Below are positions 33,705 to 45,700 of a DNA stretch of 64,000 nt, piece after piece. The notes beneath the pieces were generated by a model, which did no database searches, was not told the origin of the DNA, and saw nothing but the letters and a program-made list of their open reading frames with translations. Where the stretch lies: contig BDDC01000074.1 in NCBI GenBank assembly GCA_001662425.1, positions 60,614-124,613 of the forward strand, given 5' to 3'. The translations under genes and the position numbers were made by a program. Every line of letters begins with the position of its first letter. Positions within the stretch are counted from its first letter, which is position 1. Origin of the DNA: Chlamydomonas sphaeroides (Eukaryota; Chlorophyta; Chlorophyceae; Chlamydomonadales; Chlamydomonadaceae).

Positions 33705-36700
33705 TCAGTTGAGCGTGCCCTTGCAGTTGGGCGCGCCGCAGCGGCAGGCCACCTTGGCCGAGCCCTCCTCCTCGCGGAAGCGGTAGTCAAAGGTGAGCTC
33801 CTGGCCCGCGGAGATGTCGGTGCGGGCGCAGAAGGCCAGCCGCACGCGGCCGCCCTCGAACTCCAGCACCTGGCGAGGGTTTGGGCAGCGCGTGGAGGGG
33901 CGTAGGGTCGGTGTCGAGGCCCCAGGCGCGGGCGGGCTCGGTTGGTGACGCGATGGGCCGGCGGCCGGGCCGCTGCCCGGGGCGCTCGGCAGGCCCCCCA
34001 GCAGACCGCGTCTCCGGCCCGCCCCCCAGAAACATGTGCCCATCCCCCTTCCCGACTGCGATCCCGAGACGTGCCTAGGCGCGCAGCTCTACACAGAGGT
34101 GCATCCCGCCGCTGTGCAGCCCCTGTCCCGGCGCCCTGCCAGCCCTGCCTTTGTGTAGAGCGAGGGCGAGCACGAGTGGTTGGCGAAGCGGCCGTAGTGG
34201 CCGAGGTGGGTTGAGTCCAGCACCACGCCCGCGTTGACGTGGAACAGGAAGCAGTCCTTGCCTGCGCGCGGGCGGACGGGGCGGGATGGCGTGGGGCGGG
34301 GCGGCGCCCGTGCGCATGCGGTTGTGTTCGGCTCGGGCCGCCCGGCAGGCCGCCGTGCGTTGCGCTGTCCCCTCGCTGCACCCTCCCAGCTGCCCCCCGC
34401 CGACACGAGCAACAAGGTGCAGGCCGGCACCTGGGCGCCTCACTCACCTGCCAGCCTGTAGCGCCTTTCCCGCAGGTCCGCGAGCACGGGCCGCACCACC
34501 TCACCGCGGAACTCCGTCACCACCGCGTCCTAAGGTGAGGGGTGGAGGTAGGGCAAGGCAGGAGGCGCGTGAGTGGGCGCGTGTCGCGAGTGAGGCTCGA
34601 GCGTGCGACGCAGGCGCCGCGTGACACGTGGCACAGCTCAATCTGCCGCACCGCAGGCTGCAAGACGCAGCTGCTCGCACCCAAGAACATGAGCACGTGA
34701 CCCCTGGCATGCCCGGCTCTGCGCCCCGGCCCAGCACCCCGGCGCCCGCACACACACGCCTGCGCCCCAGCCAGCACCCCACCTGCGGGATGTCAAGCTT
34801 GGCGAACACGCCCCAGCCGTGGATGCCGCTCTTGCCGAAGGTGATGCGCGCGTGCTCCGACTTGAGCGCCCGCTGCAGCCGCTCCTCCCACCGCACCGAC
34901 TTCTTCCGCCGCTCCGAGCCGCGGCGCGCCGGCGATAACCCCGTCGGCGCCGCCGCACCCGCTCCTGCTGCTGCTGCTGCTGCTGCTGCCGGCGCCGCCT
35001 CTGGCGGCGCGCCCGCGGCTGCGGCAGCTGCAGGCTCGCCGGCGGCGCCGCTGCAGGAGACAGCGGCGCCGTCAGGGGCGTTGACGGCAGCGTTCGCCTC
35101 CGCCGGCTTGGCGGCGGCGGTGTCGCCGTCGGCCTCGTCGTCGCTGCCGGAGCTTTCACTGTCGCTGAGGTCGCCAGTGGGCACGATGCTGGAGCCGCCC
35201 AGGAGCATGGCCACCGCGGCGGCGGCGGCAGCCTCTGCAGCGGCGGCAGCCTCCGCTGCCGCTGCCGGCCCTGCGCCGCCGCCGGCCGCGGTCGCCGCGT
35301 CCGTGTCCATCGGCGCCGGCGTGTCCGCGGCGACTGTCGACGGCAGCGGCGGCGGCGGCGCCGCCTCGGCCATCGTGGCATCCGCGCCAATGGGCGCAAG
35401 CGGCGCCGCCATCGCGCCCTCCGCTGTCGCCGTCGCCGCCGGCGCCGTCCCAGCCAAGCCCAGCATGGATGCGAGCAGTCGCTCCTCCGCGGCCTCCTCG
35501 GCGTCGACGCCTTGCGCGGCGTCGGCGGCGGTCGCGCGCTCCTCAGCGGTGGCGGCGGCGGCCGCCTCCGCCGCCCGCAGCGCGGCCCACTCCTCGGCCG
35601 TGAAGCAGCGCGTGGGCGGCATCGTCCAGAACCTGGCGGCGGGCGGCGGCGCGGTCGGGCCGTCAGCGAAGGCCAAGCGCGCACGACCGGACGTCCCGGC
35701 GAGGGACCGCTCGGCCCTCATGTTGCCCGGGTGGCTCGCATGACACCCCTCCACCACAGCCCTCCAGCTGCACCTGGCGAGCAACCAGCTGCGCCCCAGC
35801 CCCAGGGCCCGCGCTGGGCACACAGCTCGTCGCTAACGAAGCCGCCCCAGACCCCGAGCCTCACCCGTGCCTCATGGGCCCGCGGACTAGCTGCGGCACC
35901 GCGGGCACAAACGCCTGCTTGCCGCTCCGCACCGACGGAGCCACCGGCCCGCCCGACCCCAGCGCCATGGCCCGGCTCGCGCCCGCCGAGGCTGCCGCCG
36001 CGGCCGCGGCGGCGGCGGCGGCGGCCGCGGCGGCGGCGCGGGCCGCGGCGGCGGCGCCGCCGCGGCCGCCGTAGCCTCCACGGCCGCCGACGGCGTCCTT
36101 GCGGCCCTGCTTGCAAATGATGCACATGCAGCCGGGCCGGTGGATCTGGGAAAGAGCACAGGGGCGTAGGGGTCATCGGGGGCCGTTAGGGTTTCGACAC
36201 GTGCCATGGAGGAGAGCGCACATGCAGCCAGGGTTCCAGTCGCCCCCTAGCCATGAGGCCTGCAAGGCACCCACCCGGCCGCCGGGCCCACGGGAGCCGC
36301 CGCCCGCCGCTCGCGCCGGCGCGCCGCCGCTGCCGCTGCTGTCGTAGCCGCAGGACGCCGCGGCGGCTGCGGCGCGGCCCCTGGCGGCGCCGCCGTGTGC
36401 TGTGTGGCGGCGGCGCAGTGCGTCCAGGTTGATGGGCGCACTCGGGGTCAGGGTGGTGCGGGGCCTGGGGGCGGCAGGGGCAGGGGACCGAGGGGATGCC
36501 GAGTTGAGGATTTTGCGCTCTCTGGCGCCCACCGCTACTGGCACCTGGCCTCCGCCGTGCCAAGCTGTCAGCCCCACCCTGGACCCTGGACCCTGGACCC
36601 TCGCCCGCCCCGTTCCCATGCCTCCCGTCCCACCTCGGCGCCGCCGGCTCCTCCAGCCCCAGGTCCACCAGGTGGTCGCCCAGGGTGGGGCCCGGGCTGC

Positions 36701-39700
36701 CGTCCGCCTTGAGCACCCGCAGCGTCACCTGTTGTGGTGACCGCGGGGCGGGGCGCACGACGCCGGGTATGTGTGTTCGGAATAATCAACATGTGTGTGT
36801 GTGCGTGTGTTCAAGTGTCAAGGAGAACATCAACCCACACGCGGAACAGCACGTGTGTTTTTAGTAGAACAGAACGTGTGTGTGTGTGCTGTCGTGCATT
36901 AGCACGGGGCTCGGTGCACCGGCAGTCCTGCCTGCGCCTGCTCGCCTCTGCCGCCGCTCCGCCCCAGGCCGCACACCGCGACAGACGCACGCACCTTCCA
37001 CTTCTTGCTCGCGGCCTTGCCCGCCAGCCGCTCGAACTCGGTTGGGCTCAGCCGCCTCCCGTCCCGCATCAGCACCTGCAGGGCCGGGGCAGCAGCGCGT
37101 GCCACCGCACGGGGCTTCGTCGCCGCTGCAGCGGCGGTGCAGCGGCGGTCCCACACAGGCAGGGGCCGGCGTCGCCAACACCCCACAGCGCATGCAGCGC
37201 ATCACCGCTCGCACCGGCAGGGGCCGCGGGGTGGCGGCAGGGCTCCTCGCAGGCCGTGCTTCCCCGCGAGGGCCCACACGGACGGAAGCGCGCACACGCC
37301 CCGGCCCGGCGGGGGCCCACGCAGGCCCAGCGGGGGCCCACGCAGGCCCGGCGGGGGCCCACGAAGGCCCGGCGGGGGCCAACGCAGCCCGGCATCGCAG
37401 CGCCATGGCCCACGAAGGCACGACGGCCACCACAGCGGCACCCCTGCAGCGACACCGCCCGTGCGTCGTGGCCACGCAGCGGCAGCGGCAGCGCGCTGCC
37501 CCCCGCGACGGCTCCGATGCTTCGATGGGCGCCGGGAAGAGAGGAAGGCCCCTTCCACCCTCACCTGGCAGCACGACACCAGGAACACCCCCGGCACGCC
37601 GTTGCACACCACCGGGACCTCCACGGACTCGGCGGCGGCGGCGGCAGCGGCGGAAGAGGGCCCGGGCCCGGCGGCGCTGTCCGCGCCGTCGCCGTCGGCG
37701 TCCGCGACCACGGACGTCTCGCCGTCAGCGTCAGCGGGGGGCGCGACGGCGCCGTTGGCCTGGTCGGGAATGGCGTAGTCAGCGGCGGCGGCGCCGCCGC
37801 CGCCGACACCGCCGCCGACGGCGTGAAGCCCCCCGGCGGTGACGTCCGACGGCAGCAGCGCGACGCGCGCACCCGCGCTTTGCCTGCGGGCCAGGGCGAG
37901 GGAAGGTGTGAACACGGAAGGGGTTTGGTGAGGAGCCACAGCCGGGCAGGGGTTTGTAATGGGCGGGGCAGGGCGGCCTTTCAGGGCGCCAGACTGGCCC
38001 ATGCGACCAATCAACGCAACCACAGCACACGCCCACGCGGCCCCAAACCAGCCCCGCACCCGGCAGCCGTCTCCGAGCCACACTCCATCCGCTCCGGCGG
38101 CGGCGGCGGCGCCCAAGCCGAATGCGACCCGGGCACCTCGTACGCCGGCTGTGCCAGCGGCGCCGCCGCCAGCGGCGGCCCTGACCCGGCCGCCGGAGGC
38201 GGCAGCGGCAGCGGCACAGCCGTTGCGTCTGGCGCCAGTGGCAGCGGCGCCGGCGCCGGCGGCAGCGTCGTTGCGTCTGGCGCCGGCGGCGCCGGCAGCC
38301 CTGGTGCTGCCACAGGTTGCGGCGGCGGCGCCTCCGGCGCCGGCGGCAGCGGCAGCGGCAGCGCGGGCCCCAGCCACGCCAGCGCCGGCAGTATGTTGAG
38401 CGGCACCGTCACGTGCTCGCCCGAGGGCTCCAGCGCTAGCGTGTGGAATCCGGACGCCGGGTCGAAGCCGACCACGATGGCGGACAGCCTGGCGGCAGCG
38501 CCGACGGCAGCGGCGACGGCTGGATCCAGGCCCGGCATGATCCAGCTCACGCGCCAGCCGACGGCCTCGGCGGCGTTGGCTGGCATGGATAGCCCGGCGG
38601 CGGCGGCGGCGGAGGCGGAGGCGGCAGCGGCGGCGGCGGCAGCAGCGGCGGCGGCAGCAGCGTCGGCGTCGGCGGCGCTCATGGGGCCAAGGCCAGCGCC
38701 GTACTCCGCGGCGGAGGCGGAGGCGGGGTCCGGCAGTGGCGCGGCGGCGGTGGGGGACCGCTCGTCGGCGCCGACGGAGGGCTCCTCACCGAGGGCGCCC
38801 ACAGCCGCCGCCAGCGCGTCCAGGCCGCCGGCGGCGCCGCCAAGCTCGCCCGGCTCGGCCTCCATCGGCACCGGCTGCGGCGGCAGGGACAGTGCCGCCG
38901 CCACAGCAGCAGCGCGTGCGGCGGCCTTGGCAGCGGCGGCTTTCTGAGCGCGCGCGCCGCTGGGCACGCGCAGCGGCGGGGGCGGGGGCGGCGGCGGCGG
39001 CCAGTCCTCAGGATCCGTGTTGTACGGCAGCCATTGGATCCGGCCGAGCGACTCCTCGCTTGCCAGATCAAGCCACTCGGCGGCCTCGTCCAGGTGGTAC
39101 CACACGTAGTGCCGCCCGGAGGCCTCGTCGTAACCCTGCATGGCAAGCCATAGCAGTACGGCAGGGCATCCTTAGCACAAGGCCGTACGTCAATGCGTGA
39201 TTCCGTGATTCTCAAACGGGCCGCCGGCCACCCAAGCGGTCCGGTGCTGAGCTTGTGCCGCATTTCCCGCCATCAAACCCCGCTCGAACATCCTGTCGTC
39301 ATGTCGTACCTGTACGTCGGCGTCGTACCACTCGAAGTCGTCCGCCCAGTACACGCGGCAGCAATGGCCCGGGCACGCGCGCGGCGCTACGCCCGCCGCG
39401 CCGCGCGGCAGCAGCGCCGGCGCCGGCGCCGGCCGCGGCGGCGACCCCTGGGTCACCCAGCTGAGTAGCTTGCCGCGGCTGACGTGGTCCAGGTTGAACA
39501 GCCGCAGCCGCCGGACCGAGCCAGGCGGCGGCGCCGCCGCCGCGGTGGCCTCGGTGGAGGCGGCGACGGCGACGGCCGCCGCCGCCTCGGCGGCGCCGCC
39601 TGGCGACACCTCGCGGCCGCTGAAGCCCGCCTCCGCCATGGCGACGTCGGCGGCGGCAGTGTACGGGTCGGGCTTGGTCGCCGGCCCGGGCGTGGCCTCC

Positions 39701-42700
39701 TCCGGCTCCGCCTTGACGCCTGTCCCCGGCGCCTCGCTGGCCTCGCCCTCCTCGCCCTCGTACTCGCCCTCCTCCTTGACCTCGCCCTCCTCCTTCACCC
39801 CGCCCGCCTCCGCCTCCGCCTCGGGCTCCTCCTTTACCCCCGGGCCCGGCTCCGCCTCCGCCGCCCCCACCGCCGCCGGCTCCGGCTCCCCGCCGCCGTG
39901 CAGGGCCCGCCAGGCGGCGTACGCCTCGTGTGCGGCTGCGTTGGACAGCAGCCGAGCCAGGCCGTTGCGGTCCACGCGCCGCTCGGACAGGAAGTCGCCC
40001 ACCTGGGTAGCGGGGTCGACACACCGGCAGCGTGAGCCAGGATCGCTCACCAGACTGTTACAACCCTGTCATTCCAGTCCAATCCCACTCATGACGTGGA
40101 TGGTGGGTTGCACGTCGTGCCCTGCTCCCGCCACCCAACGGCATCCCCCATCCCATGCCATGCCATGCCATGCCATCCCATCCCCTTTCCCCGTGCGTAC
40201 CATGCGCGTGGGGTCACCGTTGGCATCCACAAGCCTAGGGGGCAGGGCGAGGGCGAGGCCAGGAGGGGCAAGGGAGGCGGCAGACGTCGCTGCGCCGCTC
40301 GGCCCGGCTGCTGCACCAGACTGCTGCAGCCTGCCGGGCGCTTGCTTGATTGCGTGCTGGGGCGCCCTTGCTAGCACCCATGCGCTACCGCTGCAACCGG
40401 CTCGACGACTGCTCGCCGGCGACACGCGCTCCCTCACAAAGTATCCATCATTATCATCGTCAATGCTAACCGCACACGCTGCTGGCGCTGCCGACATTAT
40501 CGGCACTAGCGACACGCAAACATGGTGTGGTCAGAAATAGGTGACATTCAGTCAGCACGGACATTTGAATGGGGTGGGGTGCAGTGGCTGCGCAGCAGGC
40601 GACGCACCAGAGGCTGGCCTTCCACTTCTTGGCGTCGCCGCGGCCGCAGATGCGCTCAAAGTTGGACACCGGCATCACGACACCGTCGTACAGCACCCGC
40701 TGCGAACGGATGTACAGCACGGCGCGCCTGTTCTGGCACACCACCTCCATCTCCTCCGGCACCCCGTCCGGCATTGGGATGAGAGCCACCGGCGGTGGCG
40801 GCGTGCTGCCGATGGCCCTGGCGGCGGCGGCGCCTCCGGCGGCGGCGGCCGCTGCCGCGGCCGCGGCCTTAGCGGCTGCGGCGGCAGCTGCGGCGCCGCG
40901 CGGTCCGCCGCGGCGGCCTCGGCCTCGGCCCCGGCCGCCGAAGCCCCGGCCTCCGAAGCCCCGGCCGCCGACGCCGCGCCCGCCGAAGCCTCGGCCACTG
41001 CCGGTGTGGGAGAGCGGCGCGGTCGACGGCAGCGCGGGAAGCGGCGCGGCGGCGGGCGGCGGCGGCGCGGGGGGCGGCGGCGGCGGCGCTGGGATCCAGA
41101 AGCCCTTGACCGTGGTGAAGCCGTTGCCTGTTGGGGCCGTGTGCGATAGGTGCGCTTGTCAGTGGGACGTGGGAGAGGAACAAGGGCAGTGCCGCCAGTG
41201 GCGCGGGCACTGCGGGTCATGGGAGGTGCGCTGAATAAAGCGGCAGCGAGTTGGGCTGTCGTGACCGGCATCAGCAGCAGGCAGCTAGGGAAGGACCCCC
41301 ATCTCGGGGCACATGTCACATGGCACCCCACATGCATGCGATGGAGTGTGAATGAGACAGGCAGCATGAACCACGTGTTTGGTAACGCCCACGGAGCTCC
41401 AGCGCACCGCCCGGCACAAGGCCCAAGGCACTCGGCACTCCATATGGGTGCGATCTGGCAGGAATGAGACTATGGAGTCAAGGCACGTGTTGTGATAATG
41501 GTGGTGGTTGGAGCCCGCACCCGTGCCGTGCGACATGCGTTCCAGCTCCAGCGCCTGAGCCCGCGCGCAGCCCGCCGCCGGCAGCGGCACCGGCGCCGAG
41601 GGCCCCGGCCGGTACGGCTGGGCGTTCCACAGCCCGTTGATGCGGCCGCTCCCGCCCGCCTCCTCGCCCTCCTCGCGGCCGTCGCCCTCCGCCAGCCGCC
41701 GCACGCCTGACACGGGCGATGCGCGTCAGGGGCTCAGGCTATGGCGGTACCTCGCCCGAGCTTTGCACATTACCCCGTGCCTCCCACCGGTATTCCCCTA
41801 GCATGACGCCCAAGCCATGCCCAGGGGGCTTCAGCTTCACCGCAGCCATTGGCCGACGCCCCCGGCGTGCCCCTCGCACGGCCCTCGGCTCCCACCCGAC
41901 AGCTTGGGCTGCGGCTTGCAGTGGCGCGGGCAGAAGGTGATGAGCTTGAGGCCCTGGCCCCCGGGCAGCGGCGCCATCTCCATGTGCAGACCAGCCATGC
42001 GGCCACACAGCGGGTGGAAGGCCTGGGGGTTGGCGGTTGGGGGTTGGGGGTTGGCGGTTGGGGAATGGGGGTTGGAGGCATTTGGGAGGGACAGCGAGGG
42101 AAGCGCAGGGACGAGGGCGTGAGGAAGGCTCAAAGGAGTCGCAGCAGGGAGCGGCGGCCTGCAGCGCCGCCCTCGCCATGCGCCCTCGCCATGCGCCCTC
42201 GCCATGCGCCCTCGCCATGCGCCCTCGCCATGCGCCCTCGCCATGTGCCGCCTCGCTGCACCTCCCCGGGTCGCTCGCTGCCCTGCCTGGTAGCAGTTGA
42301 GGCACTGCAGCTTGGCCCCCATGCGCTGGCGGCACAGGCAGCAGTTGAGCTCCCAGCGCTCGCGCTGGATGCCGGGGATGTTGTCGACCGGCTCCATGCT
42401 GCGGAGGGACGGGGCGGGGAGAGGGGCACGACAGGGGGACGACCGAGCGCGTGTGCCGTCGGCGGGCTTGCTGCTGTGGCCAGCGCCGCCCAGCGCGCCC
42501 AACTGGCATGCCATCTTTCCCTCCCCTCACGTCAGCGGGTCCCTGCACATCACGTTCGTACCCTACACCCCTCACCCCTGCCTTGTCCCCCCCCCCGTCT
42601 CCCTCCTCCTCACCGCAGCGGGTCCCTGCACGTGACCTCGGTGATCCACTGCATGCAAGTGGCGTGCACCCACAGCCCCGGCAGCGTGGAGGGCTTGAGG

Positions 42701-45700
42701 CCGCCGCCCGCCACAGGGCACAGGCAGCACTGCGGCGGCGGGCGGCCGGGCTCGCGCAGCTCGCAGGCGCGGCACAGCCACATGTCGTCCAGGCCTGGTG
42801 GGCAGGCGGGACGGGGGAGGAGGGGAGGGGTTGAGGGAGGGGGGAGTTGGGGTTAGCGACACGCGGGTGGTGGGCCCGGCACAGCCACATGTCGTCCAGG
42901 CCTGGTGGGCAGGCGGGGCGGAGGGGCGGGGGCGGAGAGGCATGGAGAGGCCGAGTCGCTGACCCGAGTGCCGGGCTGTGGCGAGCGGACAGGCCTCCCA
43001 AGGCGCTGCCGCAGCTGCACCGCAGCAGCAGTGCGCGCCGCAGCCTCCGCCGCTGCCCCCACTGGCCCTGCCGCATGCACGCCCCGCCCCTGGCCACGCC
43101 AGAGGCCTTGGGTCCACCCCGTACCCCAGCCGCCGCCGCCACCCACCCGGCGCCTCGGGAATGCCGTAGCAGCTCTGGTGCACGGTGATGCCGCAGCTGT
43201 CGCACGACACCAGCTGGTCGGTGTCGTAGTCGACGTCGCTGTCGCAGCAGCAGCAGCGGTCGCCCGCCCACTTGACGCGGATGGGGTTGTACAGCACGCC
43301 GGGCCGCAGCACGTCCAGCCACGGCTCCGCGGACACGGGCTGAGGAGGAAAGTGGGAGAGGGACGGCAGTGGGGAGGTGGGAGTGGGTGCTGGCGGCGTG
43401 CGCCAGTGGGGGCTGGCGTGGCGGGGCCGAGGGGTGGTGGCGCGCCGTGGGGGCGCTCGGTGGTCACGGCTGGCCACGTCTGCCCTCCAGGCTGGCTGTG
43501 GTTCGAGTTGAAGGGGCGTAGCAGCGTGGCAGGTGTGGCGTGTGGATTGGCCCGAGCGGCGGTGGCACGGTCCCCCGAACACCCGAAGGACAGGGCGCTG
43601 CTGAGCAGCCGCCGCCAGCAACCGTTGGCCGTGCGGCCGGCCGCTGGGGACGGCAGGGGCTGCGCGGGCGTGGGCGTGCTGTCCGAGCGGCTGGCCGTGG
43701 CTGGCCGTCGGGGCGGTGGGCGGTAGCTCAGGCCCGCAGCACCTGCGGGACGCGTGCTGCCGTCTCTGGCAGCCCACACCCCGGGACTGCCACACAAGCT
43801 GCTGCGGCTGCAACCCGTGCCCGGCCTTTTCTGTCAGGCGAGAGACGACGCAGTCGTTGCGTTCGTGGGGGTTCCGCGGGTCCTTCTGGATGCATGGGTG
43901 CCCGGGCCCGGGTGCGCACGTATGCCAGCAGCGACCGCACGCCCTGGCCGGCCGGAAATCGGGCTAGGGGGCTAGGGACGGACCGTGTGAGCGACACCGG
44001 CTGCCGCGGGCAGAGTTCATGCAGGTCCCGCCAGCCATGTGTTTTGTCCTGAGAGCGACACGTCCAGGCCCCTGGGGCTGCGGCGGGACCTGGCCAAGTG
44101 ACGCTGTGAGGCACTGGGAGCGGCGGGGCCTGATAGCTGCATACCGCGCTGCCTTCGCGTACTGCCGCGCTTCTGCACAGCTGGCGGCGGGCTGTGCTGC
44201 ATGGCGCTGCCTTTGCACTGAGGAACCAGCGTGGACGTCAGCGCTGCCCTGGAGAAGACACCGTGTGCTTGGGAGGCGGGAGGTGGGACAGCACGCAGCA
44301 GGCAGCGGCAACGCAATGCACTCACTCGCCAGAGAGGGGGCACTGCTGCGAGCAGCGCCCGCCCGCCAGCAGGTACACACGCCTGTGGCCTGGTCGTGCC
44401 CACATCTGCCGCCTCGCTCGGCGCTATGTACCGTGGTAGCTCTGCAGGTCATAAACAGTATCTCCCCCCCCCAAAGCACACGCATGCAGCAACAGCAACC
44501 CAGGAGCACGGCGCCCCTGGGCCTGCGCCGGTGCGCCAACGGGCTGTGACGCGGCGGCGCACCCAACGCAACGCCCACGGACACGCCAGCCTTGGTTGAC
44601 AACACAGGAGCGCGCCGGCGACGGGCGTGCGAGCAGCAACACATAGCACCCCGATCCAACCAGGTACCCAGAAGGGGCCGCAGGAGTACAATACAAAGAG
44701 GGGTGGTGATCTATACGATATGCATGTCGAACAAATCTGCACAAGCTTTCGGACGAGCAACAAAGCAGCGCATCGGGCGCGGTTGGGGGACGTCTAATGG
44801 AAGGGTCGTTGCCGCCGGCGTCGCAGCGTAGCCAGGGGCGGCGGGGGGACAGTCCTAGCGCTCCATCGCACACACACGCAGCTCACACGCTACCTCGCGC
44901 TCTCGCTTTCTCTTCTCCACCGCCGCGTTAAGAATACAAAGGCACACGCTCTCAAAAGGCACACACGCACACACCCTCCTCGAGCCGCACGCGCTGAAGG
45001 CAGCAACCGCAACTCGCCAGCCGCGCTGCCAATCCTCGTAGACTCAGTGAACCACATGCGCCGTACACAAACACATGCCGCCCAGCTTCCAGCAGCAACT
45101 AGCACCGCTGTCTAGCCTGTTGGGCCCTCCACGCCCGACTTCCACCAGCCCTGGAGGCCAGACACACGTCTCCGCCCGGGACGCTCAGGAAGCCCCTGGC
45201 ACAGACCGCACAGCAGATGTGAACAGGATTCAAACTTAGACCTGCCATCTGCCACGCCCCCAAAAGAACATGCACGTCGCGGCGATATGCCTTGATTGGT
45301 GATGAACTTGAGCGCAGCGGCGCGCCAACGCGAGCCGGCACTGCAATGCTCGGCCGCAACAGTAATACGTAGGCAACAGACGGCGCCAGCCCGCATGCGG
45401 CCACGACGTCATTTCCACACACACGGGCACGAGGCGCGGTTGCTAATGCACAGGAGCTTCGGGCGATGCCGCGATAGCCGAAAGCATACTGCTACAACTC
45501 GGAACCAACACCAGATTACGAAAGCAAAGTGAACAGCTGCACGGAACGCCCGGCAGCGAGTCGCCCACAACAGCGCAACGGCAAAAGCGAACGCTGCCTG
45601 CCTGAGTGGTCGGCGAAGATAGCCACAGCCGGCCAGCGGCAGCAATGCTCACGCAACGACACAGTGGTGGCGGCGGCGGGCGGAGCGCAGGTCAGGCAGG

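Noticed and set aside
36734..38947. 737-codon open frame on the plus strand
   Set aside because: It overlaps SAND-like 3 and Tudor-like exons of the ATX-like gene on the other strand and consists of Ala/Gly/Arg/Ser runs.
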